Shown: positions 25,143-33,486 of the stretch, one piece after another | Position numbering within the stretch: position 1 is the stretch's first letter | Layout: every line of letters starts with the position of its first letter | Assembly (NCBI GenBank): GCA_046704245.1 | Contig: JBJKSD010000019.1 | Location: 14,302-78,301 of the forward strand | DNA length: 64,000 bases | Direction: 5' to 3' | Origin: UBA660 sp046704245 | Lineage (GTDB): Bacteria; Bacillota_I; Bacilli_A; RF39; UBA660 | Notes under the pieces: model-generated | What the model saw: only the letters and a program-made list of their open reading frames with translations | Told to the model about the DNA's origin: nothing | The model's database searches: none | Made by a program: the position numbers and the translations under genes

Positions 25143-26885
25143 ATGAAAGCAAATCAATATCGTAATCATTATGGTGGTTTACTTACTAATGACAATATTG
25201 GGCAAGAAGTTATTATTGCTGGTTGGGTTGAAAATATTAGAGATCATGGAGGCGTAATCTTCCTTGATATTCGTGATTATTATGGCATTATCCAAATAGT
25301 AAGTAACGATGATTCAATATTTAATGGTATTACTAAAGAATCTAGTGTATCAGTTAGTGGTAAAGTCCGTAGAAGAGATGAAGAAGATTATAACCCTAAG
25401 TTAAAAACCGGGGAGATTGAAATATTAGTTGATCAAATAACCGTATTAGGTAAAGCTAAAAATATTTTACCATTTGAAATTATTACTTCCAAAACCGTTA
25501 ATGAAGAAGTAAGATTAAAATATCGATATTTGGATCTACGTAATCCTAGAGTAAAAGATCAAATTATCTTTAGAACTAAATTTATTAAATTTTTACGTGA
25601 TAGAATGTTTCAAAATCATTTTGAAGAAATTCAAACTCCTATTTTAACAGCATCTAGCCCAGAAGGGGCAAGAGATTTTATTGTCCCAGCTCGTAAATAT
25701 CCTGGTAAGTTTTATTCTTTACCGCAAGCTCCCCAACAATTTAAACAATTGTTAATGGTAGCTGGCTTTGATAAATATTTTCAAATTGCTCCTTGTTTTA
25801 GAGATGAAGATGGTCGCAGTGATCGTATTTATGGTGAATTTTATCAATTAGATTTAGAAATGAACTTTGCTACTGAAGAAGATGTATATAATTTAGGTGA
25901 AGAAATTTTCTATGAAGCTTTTAAACAATTCAGTAATAGAGAAGTAAGTCCTTATCCCTTTAAACGTATTTCTTATAAAGAAGCAATGTTAAAATATGGT
26001 ACTGATAAACCAGATTTACGTAATCCATTAGAAATTATTGATTTAACTGATATTTTTAAAGATAGTGAATTTAAACCATTTAGAGGTATAACAGTAAGAG
26101 GTATTAAAGTAGAAAATATAGCTAATAAACCTAATTCATGGTTTAATGAATTAGTTGATTATGCTAATAGTATTGGTATGCCTGGTATTGGTTATTTTAA
26201 AGTTAATGAAGATATGTCTTTAGCTGGACCAATAGCTAAGTTCTTAAGTGAAGATGAAACTAAAGCTTTAATCGAACAAGCAGACTTAAAGAAAGATAGT
26301 GTTTTATTCTTTATTGCTGATCGTAAAAATGCTTCTAAATTAGCAGGTTTAATTAGAGATGAATTAGGAAGAAAATTAAATTTAATTGATGAGAATAAGT
26401 TTGAACTTTGCATTGTTAATAATTTTCCAATGTATGAATGGGATGAAGAACAAGAAAAATATATTTTCTCACATAATCCATTTAGTATGCCTCAAGGAGG
26501 TTTAACAGGTTTAGATAATGATAAACCAGAAGATATATTAGCATATCAATATGATTTTGTATGTAATGGGGTAGAGATAGCTAGTGGAGCAGTAAGAAAT
26601 CATGATTTAGAAATAATGGAAAAAGCGTTTAATATTGCTGGATATTCACATGATGAATTAAAAGATAAATTCCAAGCTTTATATACAGCATTCCAATATG
26701 GAGCACCACCTCATGCTGGTATGGCAGCAGGTATTGATAGAATTATTATGATGTTATTGAGTGAATCATCAATTAGAGAAGTAGTAGCTTTCCCAATGAC
26801 CGTAAATGGTCAAGATTTGATGATGGGAGCACCTACAGTAATATCTGATAAACAATTAAAAGATGTCCATATCAGAAAATTATGA
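25143..26885 (+). CDS. aspS: Aspartyl-tRNA synthetase, probably non-discriminating
   Basis: The 580-aa class II synthetase has an N-terminal OB-fold anticodon domain (about 20-105, VIIAGWVENIRDHGG). Motif 2 is FQIAPCFRDEDGRSDR followed by YQLDLEM, and motif 3 GMAAGIDRIIMML is near the C-terminus. The FVCNGVEIASG loop is typical. Because it sits with gatCAB under an Asn-specific T-box, it is likely to charge both tRNA-Asp and tRNA-Asn (family knowledge plus inference). It overlaps trmL by four bases. Confidence 0.95.
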   Translation: MKANQYRNHYGGLLTNDNIGQEVIIAGWVENIRDHGGVIFLDIRDYYGIIQIVSNDDSIFNGITKESSVSVSGKVRRRDEEDYNPKLKTGEIEILVDQITVLGKAKNILPFEIITSKTVNEEVRLKYRYLDLRNPRVKDQIIFRTKFIKFLRDRMFQNHFEEIQTPILTASSPEGARDFIVPARKYPGKFYSLPQAPQQFKQLLMVAGFDKYFQIAPCFRDEDGRSDRIYGEFYQLDLEMNFATEEDVYNLGEEIFYEAFKQFSNREVSPYPFKRISYKEAMLKYGTDKPDLRNPLEIIDLTDIFKDSEFKPFRGITVRGIKVENIANKPNSWFNELVDYANSIGMPGIGYFKVNEDMSLAGPIAKFLSEDETKALIEQADLKKDSVLFFIADRKNASKLAGLIRDELGRKLNLIDENKFELCIVNNFPMYEWDEEQEKYIFSHNPFSMPQGGLTGLDNDKPEDILAYQYDFVCNGVEIASGAVRNHDLEIMEKAFNIAGYSHDELKDKFQALYTAFQYGAPPHAGMAAGIDRIIMMLLSESSIREVVAFPMTVNGQDLMMGAPTVISDKQLKDVHIRKL

Positions 26886-27388
26886 TAAATGTAGTCTTAT
26901 ATGAACCAGAAATACCCCAAAATACTGGTAATATCATGAGAACTTGTGTTGCTACTAACGCTATCTTACATTTAATTAAACCATTAGGATTCTCTTTAGA
27001 TGATAAACATGTTAAAAGAAGTGGTGTCAATTATTTAAAACATCTAGAATATTATGTTTACGATAATTTTAATGATTTTCGTCATAAAAATAAGGGTACC
27101 TATTATTTTTTAACTAGATATGGTGCTAAACCTCATACTTCTTTTGATTATACTAATCCTAACGAAAATATATATTTAATATTTGGCAAAGAAAGTACTG
27201 GTATACCAAAAGAAATATTAACCGAATATATAGATTATTGTATGCGAATACCTATGACTGATAAAGTAAGAGCATTAAATGTATCTAATGCTGTAGCTAT
27301 TATGGTCTATGAATTATTAAGACAACAAAATTATAATGGTTTATTATTTAAAGAACCTCATAAAAAAAATTATTTAATTAAAGAATAA
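26882..27388 (+). CDS. trmL: tRNA (cytidine/uridine-34-2'-O)-methyltransferase
   Basis: The 168-aa SPOUT-class enzyme has INVVLYEPEIPQNTGNIMRTC at the start, the SAM knot region LIFGKESTGIPKEIL, and MRIPMTDKVRALNVSNAVAIMVYE at the end. TrmL methylates the wobble ribose of tRNA-Leu isoacceptors. It is coupled to aspS by the ATGA overlap, so the whole operon concerns tRNA. No clear terminator separates it from the next gene. Confidence 0.93.
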   Translation: MINVVLYEPEIPQNTGNIMRTCVATNAILHLIKPLGFSLDDKHVKRSGVNYLKHLEYYVYDNFNDFRHKNKGTYYFLTRYGAKPHTSFDYTNPNENIYLIFGKESTGIPKEILTEYIDYCMRIPMTDKVRALNVSNAVAIMVYELLRQQNYNGLLFKEPHKKNYLIKE

Positions 27389-27408
27389 AAAAAGAGTTTA
27401 TATTTAAT

Positions 27409-27443
27409 AAATTTTATGGTAGAATAATGTAAACACATTACAT
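27409..27443 (+). promoter_or_regulatory. Promoter and palindromic candidate operator of cluster A
   Basis: An extended -10 TGGTAGAAT (about 27417-27425) is followed directly by ATGTAA-ACACA-TTACAT (27427-27443), a perfect 6+6 inverted repeat around the expected transcript start. This is where a repressor would sit. A weak RNA hairpin is the other reading. Confidence 0.45.
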
Positions 27444-27497
27444 AATATTAATAATTGAAGGTGAGATAGAAAAAAATTATAAGTGATGGTGATTGTA

Positions 27498-29171
27498 ATG
27501 ATCGCTTTAGGGCAATTTAAACGTTTAAAAGAAATTATTGATAAATATATATATGATGATATTTGGAAAAACCATTTTCTTTTAGACAGCATATATGATG
27601 AAGAATATTATAATATGTTAATAAAATATTTTGAATTCATTTCAAAAGAAAATTTAGCTTGTGAAGAACTCCATGCTATTTTTTTATATTGTTACCAAAA
27701 GAGTAATTTTTATTTTAATTTAATAAAAAATGATAATGATATTGAAAATGCAATTTTAAGCGAAAAATATTTTGGTTTTATTGAAAATGTAACTAACGAT
27801 AGTATAATTATTAGAAATGTAATGAAAAAATTATGTGAAGAGTTTGGTGAAAATTATTTAGAATCAGTTGCATCAATAGATCAAAATTTATCATATGATA
27901 ATATTGAAATTATTAATAACTATAATGTTTCTAATACTGTAAAATTATATTTATTAATTAAATATTGGCAAGAAAAACAACATAAATATATTGAATCAGG
28001 ATTTTTAAATAAAATAGATGAAATTTTTTATAAATACAATCAAAATAATGGTAATTTTATTTTTGGTACAAATTACGATGCAAAATTTACTTATTTAATG
28101 AATAAGTTTTTAGATCAAAAATTTATAAATATTGATTATTTTACGATGTTGCAAATAGTAGAACCAACATATGATTTTTCAAGCTTGGTTGGCGGAAAGG
28201 CAAATGGATTAATAAAATTAAACAGGATAAATTGCACCATTCCTACAACATATATATATATTGGAGGCCATTTTAATAAAGAAGATATTCCTAAGTTTGA
28301 TAAATATGCTGTAAGAAGTTCTGCTACATGTGAAGACGCAACAAATTGTTCGTTCGCCGGAATGTTTAATTCATTTTTAAATGTTTCAATTGATAATTTA
28401 GCTAAGAAAATATTAGAGGTTCAAGAATCAATTGATCTATCAAGGGTACAAACTTATTTAAAAGACAAAAAAATAGACAAGCTTCAGATGCGAGTTATAA
28501 TTCAAGAATATAAAGAACCAATTATATCTGGTGTTTGGTTTGGTAGTGATGAAAATCCTGATTATGGAGTATTAGAATATATTGAAGGCTCTGGTGATAA
28601 ATTGGTTGGTGGTTATGTTACCCCACACAGAGTAGTTTTTAATCAAAAAAATCATGAAAATAACTTAATTTCTATTTCAAAAGTAGAAATTTATAAACAA
28701 CTAATAAAATATCAAAGTGAAATAGGTGAATGTTGCGATTTTGAGTGGTGTATAGTAAACAATAAATTAATAATGTTACAATGTAGACCAATTACAACAC
28801 CTACTAAAAATTTTTTTGCACAATTTACTGATGAGGAAAATGAAAATGTTTTGAAGGGAATTCCTGCTTCTCCAGGCATTTATGCTGGTAATGCTATTTT
28901 TATAGATGAATTAGCTGAAAAAAATAAATGGATTGATAATAGTATTTTACTCACTTGGTTTACTGATCCAGATTGGCTTGATATTATATTAAAATCTAAA
29001 GCTGTAGTAGTCGCAATAGGAGGATTTTTGAGCCATACATCTATCATCTGTAGAGAATATAATATTCCATGTGTATGTGCTTTAGGGAGTGAAAATTTAT
29101 ATAGGATTAAAGATACAAAAGAAATAAAAGTAGATGGTAATAAGGGACTGGTTTATATATTAAAAAAATAA
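27498..29171 (+). CDS. PEP-synthase-like phosphotransferase (ATP-binding + phosphohistidine domain, no PEP barrel), cluster A
   Basis: The protein is about 557 aa. Residues 1-215 form a helical region I do not recognise, containing KYWQEKQHKY. From about 225 it is a PPDK_N-type ATP-binding domain: SSLVGGKANGL (K234), YAVRSSATCEDATNCSFAGMF, and CCDFEWCIVNNKLIMLQCRP. A PEP-utilizer domain follows with GGFLSHTSIICREYNIPCV (His513, the phosphorylated residue). ATP-binding and His residues are intact, but the TIM-barrel for PEP/pyruvate is absent, as in rifampin phosphotransferase. Probable reaction: ATP-dependent phosphotransfer through His to an acceptor bound by the N-terminal part. It starts the cluster with the radical SAM gene and Cys peptide. 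ATG 27498 is chosen for GGTGATT upstream; GTG 27483 is possible. Confidence 0.8.
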   Translation: MIALGQFKRLKEIIDKYIYDDIWKNHFLLDSIYDEEYYNMLIKYFEFISKENLACEELHAIFLYCYQKSNFYFNLIKNDNDIENAILSEKYFGFIENVTNDSIIIRNVMKKLCEEFGENYLESVASIDQNLSYDNIEIINNYNVSNTVKLYLLIKYWQEKQHKYIESGFLNKIDEIFYKYNQNNGNFIFGTNYDAKFTYLMNKFLDQKFINIDYFTMLQIVEPTYDFSSLVGGKANGLIKLNRINCTIPTTYIYIGGHFNKEDIPKFDKYAVRSSATCEDATNCSFAGMFNSFLNVSIDNLAKKILEVQESIDLSRVQTYLKDKKIDKLQMRVIIQEYKEPIISGVWFGSDENPDYGVLEYIEGSGDKLVGGYVTPHRVVFNQKNHENNLISISKVEIYKQLIKYQSEIGECCDFEWCIVNNKLIMLQCRPITTPTKNFFAQFTDEENENVLKGIPASPGIYAGNAIFIDELAEKNKWIDNSILLTWFTDPDWLDIILKSKAVVVAIGGFLSHTSIICREYNIPCVCALGSENLYRIKDTKEIKVDGNKGLVYILKK

Positions 29172-29190
29172 GAAAATATGGGGGCTTATT

Positions 29191-30521
29191 ATGAACTATA
29201 ACAAACCACTAACATTAAATGAATACTATAAAATAAGAAAAGAGAAAAACGGGGCATTGCTTTTTTATCGGAAGGATTTTAGTGTTTTGAAAACTTCTGA
29301 TTTTGTCTTCGATATAATATCAAAAATTGATTTAAAACATTATTCAGTAAACCAATTAATTAGTTACATAATTTAAAAGAAACAGAAGAGGCATTATTTT
29401 TTAGTTTTGTCCAACATTTATTTAACTCGGGTGTTATTGAATATGGTAATAAAAGAAAAGTTATTTATCCTCAAGTATTTTATAATGTTAATAATAATTT
29501 AATTTATCAAGCGCCCCAGTTTTTATGGTGGGATATTACAAGTAAGTGTAATTTAAAATGTTATTATTGTTATTCATCAGCCGGTTATATTGATGAAAAT
29601 GAATTAACAACTAATCAAATATATTTAATATTAGATCAAATTCAAAAAATGGGTATATTTTATGTGTTTTTTCTAGGGGGAGAACCTTTTTTAAAAGAAA
29701 ATTTTATTGATATAATTGAATATGCTAGTAAATTAGGGTTGGGAATTATGATAACAACTAATGGTACTATTATAAATTCTAAGATAGCTAAAAAGTTAAG
29801 AAATATTGATGTATCAGTAATTAGAATAAGTATAGATTCTGCTAACAAAGACATTCATAATTTAATAAGAGGGAGTAATAAATCATTTGATAAATGTATA
29901 AATGCTCTTAAATGTTTATCAAGTGTTGGAATAGAGCACTTAGGCATCAGTACTACATTGGGCCCAGATAATTATAAAGGGATAGAGGATTTAGTAAAAT
30001 TAGCAAAAAATTATAAATGTAATCACATACAAATTACTCCGATTAGTCCAGCAGGAAGAGCTCGCGAAACAGGTAAATATTTAAGTATTAAGCAGGTAGA
30101 AGAAGTGAAAAAAGTTTTGGCAGTTTTAATAGAAAAGGAAAGAACTGAGAAAACAAAATTTGTTATTGATGCGCCAGAAGGTATAATAATTAAACCTAAT
30201 CAAATTACAGTATACAAAAATAAAGAAAAAGTAGATTTAATGGGGTGCGGGGCTGGCCGTGTTTGTTTATCAATATATAGTGATGGTAGAGTTGGATATT
30301 GCTTAATGAATAGAAAAGTGATAGACTCATTAAATAATAATACTTTACTAAAGATTTGGAAAAAAATTAATAAAGAAATAAAGAGAAAAGATAGAGGATT
30401 CTGTAAAAATTGTAAAAATATTGATATATGTGCTGGTCCTTGTATGGTGTTAGAAAACACTTGTGATTGTGAGCGAGAAAAAATAATGAATAATAAATTA
30501 TTAAAGGAGGTTGCAAAATGA
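29191..30521 (+). pseudogene. PqqD/RRE-radical SAM-SPASM maturase, split by one frameshift, cluster A
   Basis: The first frame (29191-29376) encodes a PqqD-like recognition domain: NGALLFYRKDF, TSDFVFDIISKID, VNQLISYI. It meets TAA at 29374. Another frame, open from 29364 to 30521, continues the same domain (EEALFFSFVQHLFNSGVIEYG), then gives CNLKCYYC (the [4Fe-4S] motif), FFLGGEPF, and a SPASM tail with Cys in MGCGAGRVC, VGYCLMNR, FCKNCKNIDICAGPCM and CDC. No start codon precedes CNLKCYYC in the second frame, so the 29649 ATG piece alone would lack the cluster-binding Cys. One missing base near 29364-29376 explains all. Restored length is about 444 aa. Intact, it would bind a leader peptide and modify the Cys-rich peptide encoded right after it. 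Confidence 0.85.
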
Positions 30522-30712
30522 CAAATATTTTAGTATTAAGAGCTTGGAATATTAAAGATTTATTTATTGAGCCCTTTATCAATGTAGATAGTGTGGAATG
30601 CTTTAATGATGTAAATAATGATAAAGACGAAGTGGTATTGATGAGTAGATCTTGCCCTTGTAAATGTACTTGTACTTGCCAGTGTCAGTGCCGTTGTACT
30701 ATTTTAGATTAA
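30518..30712 (+). CDS. Cys-rich RiPP precursor peptide candidate, 64 aa, cluster A
   Basis: The strongest ribosome site in the cluster (AAAGGAGGTT) precedes the ATG, which overlaps the radical SAM gene's stop by four bases. Residues 1-42 look like a leader (hydrophobic ILVLRAW, IKDLFIEPFINV, then acidic). The C-terminus is SCPCKCTCTCQCQCRC, with Cys at 46, 48, 50, 52, 54, 56, 58 and 60, strictly every second residue, followed by TILD. One further Cys is at 28. The design, leader plus repetitive Cys core next to an RRE-radical SAM-SPASM enzyme, is that of a sactipeptide/ranthipeptide-type substrate. A metallothionein-like role is the alternative. A strong terminator follows. Confidence 0.8.
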   Translation: MTNILVLRAWNIKDLFIEPFINVDSVECFNDVNNDKDEVVLMSRSCPCKCTCTCQCQCRCTILD

Positions 30713-30716
30713 TAAA

Positions 30717-30744
30717 AATGATACTTATTCAAGTATCATTTTTT
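30717..30744 (+). terminator. Terminator of cluster A
   Basis: AATGATACTT (30717-30726) and AAGTATCATT (30731-30740) form a perfect 10-bp stem with loop ATTC, followed by TTTT. Confidence 0.85.
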
Positions 30745-30754
30745 AATGTTTTTT

Positions 30755-31225
30755 TTATTTTATATAATCATTATCTCTTAATTTAGCTATTATCTCATTT
30801 TGTGATACAGCACCTGTAATTCTATTTACTACCGATACTTCAACACCATCATAGATAAAAGCTACAGTAGGAATATTAGCCACTTTTATAAAACTATCAA
30901 ATGCTTCTAATTCTTCATTAGTTAAAGATTCTAGATTAAGATAATTAGCGTTTATTTTATACTTATTTAATACGGCTTTAAAATTAGGAGTAAATTGTTG
31001 ACATGCTGGGCATGATGCTTTACCAACAAATAATATAAAATCTTCTTTATCTTTAATTAATTTATCTAAGTCATTATAAGTAATAGTAGTTAAATATTCA
31101 GTAGTATTATTGTTGGTAGTTTCCTCATTATTATTTTGTTTTAATTGACTATTAATAAATAAAATAAGAAAAACCATAAATATAGAAAAAGCTAATACAT
31201 AATTAAGTAGTTTTTTATTTTTCAT
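30755..31225 (-). CDS. Membrane-anchored thioredoxin-like protein (CPAC)
   Basis: The protein is about 156 aa. An N-terminal membrane helix (about 6-24) and an Asn/Thr-rich spacer (about 28-42) precede a thioredoxin domain with VGKASCPACQQFTPNF (CPAC, about 75-78), NIPTVAFIYDGVEV at the cis-Pro and GAVSQNEIIAKL at the end. The domain lies outside the cell. It resembles bacteriocin transport accessory/PedC-like Trx proteins. It sits between the two RiPP-like clusters on the opposite strand, so a role in thiol redox of an exported Cys peptide is possible but unproven. The start at 31225 follows GAGGTG; the GTG nine bases earlier overlaps that site. Confidence 0.8.
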   Translation of the reverse strand: MKNKKLLNYVLAFSIFMVFLILFINSQLKQNNNEETTNNNTTEYLTTITYNDLDKLIKDKEDFILFVGKASCPACQQFTPNFKAVLNKYKINANYLNLESLTNEELEAFDSFIKVANIPTVAFIYDGVEVSVVNRITGAVSQNEIIAKLRDNDYIK

Positions 31226-31260
31226 ATAATTCACCTCATATATGTGAATTATAACATAAA

Positions 31261-31334
31261 TATATATAATATAGAAGTAGGGAAATGGAGAATATTTTAA
31301 ACTAATATTCTATATATAATATTGACTTCTATAT
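31261..31334. repeat. Nested inverted repeat with flanking 12-bp direct repeat
   Basis: ATATAGAAGT (31269-31278) is the inverse of ACTTCTATAT (31325-31334). Inside lies AGAATATT (31289-31296), the inverse of AATATTCT (31304-31311). TATATATAATAT occurs at 31261 and again at 31311. The whole folds into one extended stem. It fills the divergent gap between the Trx-like gene and cluster B and overlaps its probable -35 (TTGACT, 31322-31327). A miniature-element remnant and a regulatory hairpin are both possible. Confidence 0.4.
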
Positions 31335-31360
31335 TTAATTGTGTTATTGTCAATAATAAC
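31322..31360 (+). promoter_or_regulatory. Candidate promoter of cluster B with an inverted repeat over -10
   Basis: TTGACT (31322-31327), a 17-bp spacer and TATTGT (31345-31350) make a fair promoter. GTTATT-GTCAAT-AATAAC (31343-31360) is an inverted repeat covering the -10, suitable as an operator. The sequence does not resemble the ATGTAA/TTACAT palindrome of cluster A. Confidence 0.35.
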
Positions 31361-31464
31361 AAATTACAAAAATTTCCATTTTTAGATAGTATCTTAATAG
31401 TAATAATAATTTTAATTTATCATAGATAATTAGAAAAAATATTTATTATTATGGAAGTGATTAA

Positions 31465-32008
31465 ATGAGTAAAAAAAGCTTTCAAGTACAATTAATTATT
31501 TGTGAGGGTAGTGAGTTAGAAGGTATATATATCTAACATTCTTCAATTATACAATTGTCAAACAATAATAACTAAAATTAGAAATAATTATGAAATAATA
31601 AAATTGTTAAATGGTACAGATATATTTGAACGAACAGACTTTATTATTATTAGTTGCCATAGTAGTGATGAATCTCATAATAAGAAAATCTATATTAATA
31701 ACATCTTGGGCAAAGAAATTAATTTTGGGTCCCAAGATGTTAAAGATTTTTATACAATAAGTGATGTTCCACTATTAATTACGGGTTGTTATTTGGGCAG
31801 ATCAGTAGTTGCCCGAAAATATTTAACTGCAGGGATCAAAACATATATTGGATGTAGTGGAGAAATACCGGTTGCATCAGTTATTTTATATATAACAATT
31901 TTTTTCTATGAACTTGTTATAAACAGAAAAAATATTAGTACTGCTCATCAAGTTGCACAATCACAAAATAAATATACTAAATTGTTTAAATTTTATATTA
32001 AGAATTAA
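31465..32008 (+). pseudogene. Caspase-like (clan CD) peptidase, split by a frameshift at a TA repeat, cluster B
   Basis: The first frame (31465-31536) reads KSFQVQLIICEGSELEG and stops at TAA just after a (TA)4 tract (31524-31531). Another frame then continues without break (SNILQLYNCQTIITKIRNNYEII, then LLNGTDIFERTDFIIISCHS) to TAA at 32008. One extra TA unit joins the two into a protein of about 181 aa. The clan CD dyad is present: His in IIISCHS (codon 31658) and Cys in LITGCYLG (codon 31787). The ending FFYELVINRKNISTAHQVA is helical. An intact copy would be a plausible protease for leader removal. The rest-frame piece alone would need a TTG start at 31604 with no ribosome site. Confidence 0.75.
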
Positions 32009-32056
32009 TCAAAAGAATTATATTTGTATATATATAAATAAAGGAGGGAATTTTAT

Positions 32057-32161
32057 ATGCAAAGAATAAAAAAATATGCAATTTCTAATTTCCTAGATGA
32101 TTGCCATTTTAAAAAAGGTGATGGATGGAAAGTAAAAAAATCAAAAAAATCAAAAAAATAA
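32057..32161 (+). CDS. 34-aa Lys-rich peptide, RiPP precursor candidate of cluster B
   Basis: A strong AAGGAGGG ribosome site precedes ATG at 32057. The peptide opens MQRIKKYAISNFLDDCHF and ends GDGWKVKKSKKSKK. It contains one Cys and one Trp, and ends in a Lys/Ser repeat encoded by a tandem A7TC DNA repeat. It is directly upstream of, and overlaps, the RRE reading frame (32125). A Lys/Trp-rich tail is what some radical SAM enzymes crosslink in known RiPPs. The alternative is that it is the displaced N-terminus of the RRE-radical SAM gene. Confidence 0.5.
   Translation: MQRIKKYAISNFLDDCHFKKGDGWKVKKSKKSKK
32132..32160 (+). repeat. Tandem nonamer repeat (A7TC)
   Basis: The unit AAAAAAATC occurs two and two-thirds times at about 32135-32159. 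It encodes KKS in one frame (the 34-aa peptide) and KKI in another (the RRE protein). Runs of seven A's make it prone to slippage, and it lies exactly where the two frames overlap. Confidence 0.75.
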
Positions 32162-32453
32162 AAAATGTTTGTGAAGAATTTTATGATATTTCTCCATCAG
32201 TTATAGTTCGAATTGAATATTTTGGGGGTTTAATAATTTTTAGTGAAAGTGGAGAATTAGCACAAATACCATTAGTAGATTCTATTTTTTTAAAAGCAAT
32301 TTCGTTTGTTGGAGTACATGACCTTGCAATTAAAATTTTAAAGAATGTAAATCCTAAATTGAAATTTAATAGTAATTGGATAGAAGAATATTTGCAACAC
32401 GGTATATTGACAAATAAGAGAAATAATCCAGTTATAAAATATAGTGTTGCTTT

Positions 32454-32462
32454 AAAAAAAAA
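32454..32462 (+). repeat. A9 homopolymer at the RRE/radical SAM frame junction
   Basis: Nine consecutive A's at 32454-32462. With eight (or eleven) the RRE and radical SAM frames become one. This is a slippage site for polymerase and for sequencing. Confidence 0.8.
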
Positions 32463-33486
32463 TAAAACAAATGGTGAGTTTAGCATCTGGTCTCAATTGT
32501 TTGTCTGTACCTATTAGTGTTGATATTTATCCTACTATGAGGTGTCAATTAAATTGTAAATTTTGTTTTGTAGATAAATCTTTAAGAATGGCCCAACAAA
32601 ATACCGATATGGATATTAAACAACTTAAGAAATTATTAATTGAATGTAAGGAAGTGGGTGTTGCTTATATATCAATACTTGGTGGTGAACCATTTCTATA
32701 TAAACACATAAGGAAAACATTGCAAATTTTATCAGATTTAAATATTAAAACGTCAATAACTTCAAATGGCATTACAATTCCAAAATATTTGGAGAAAATA
32801 ATTAATAATAATATAAATATAACGTTTTCATTACAAAGTTTGAATTATAAAAACAAGGAATTAATGGGAGTAAATGCAAATAAAGTTATAAGAAATATTC
32901 AAAAACTAAGGATTCCTTATAAAATAAATTCGGTTTACACTTTACAAACTATTAAAGATTTTTATAATACTATAGATTTTTGTGTCAATAATAATGTGAT
33001 AAGTTATACTGTTTCATGTTTTAATAAGCGAAAAGATAATAGTTTAGAAGAAAAGTCTTTTAAAGATATAAAAAAAATGAGAATAAAACTGAAACAATAT
33101 GTGAAATTTAGAGGATATAATTTAAATTTTAGATTTGCTGGGTGTATGCAATATGTAGCATATAAAAATATAGGAAAAATTGTTCTACATGAAGATAATA
33201 ATTTTTTTGTGGGATGTGAAGCTGGTAAGACAAAATTAGATATATTGCCGAATGGTGATGCAATGGCATGTATGATGTTTGAAAAAAATCAATTTGAAGT
33301 TGGGAATGTTTTTAAAAAAGGGATTCAACAAGTATGGTTATATTCAAGCAATTTACAATATCTCCGGAAATATAAAACAAAAGATATTCTATGCAAAAAA
33401 TGTATATATAAAGTATTCTGTAATGGTGGATGTCCAGCTAGAAATTTATCAATAAATAGTAGTTTAACTAGTAAGAGGGATGATCG

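Noticed and set aside
29372..29378. Slippery heptamer TTTAAAA at the cluster A frame break, suggesting programmed -1 frameshifting
   Set aside because: The T-TTA-AAA reading is in the radical SAM frame, not in the frame of the upstream RRE codons, so a ribosome reading the RRE frame would not meet it in the right phase. No downstream stem was obvious.
32471..32473. ATG 32471 as a normal independent start of the cluster B radical SAM gene
   Set aside because: The 17 bases before it are almost all A with no ribosome site, and the frame lines up with the RRE domain after a one-base change in A9. Kept only as an alternative.
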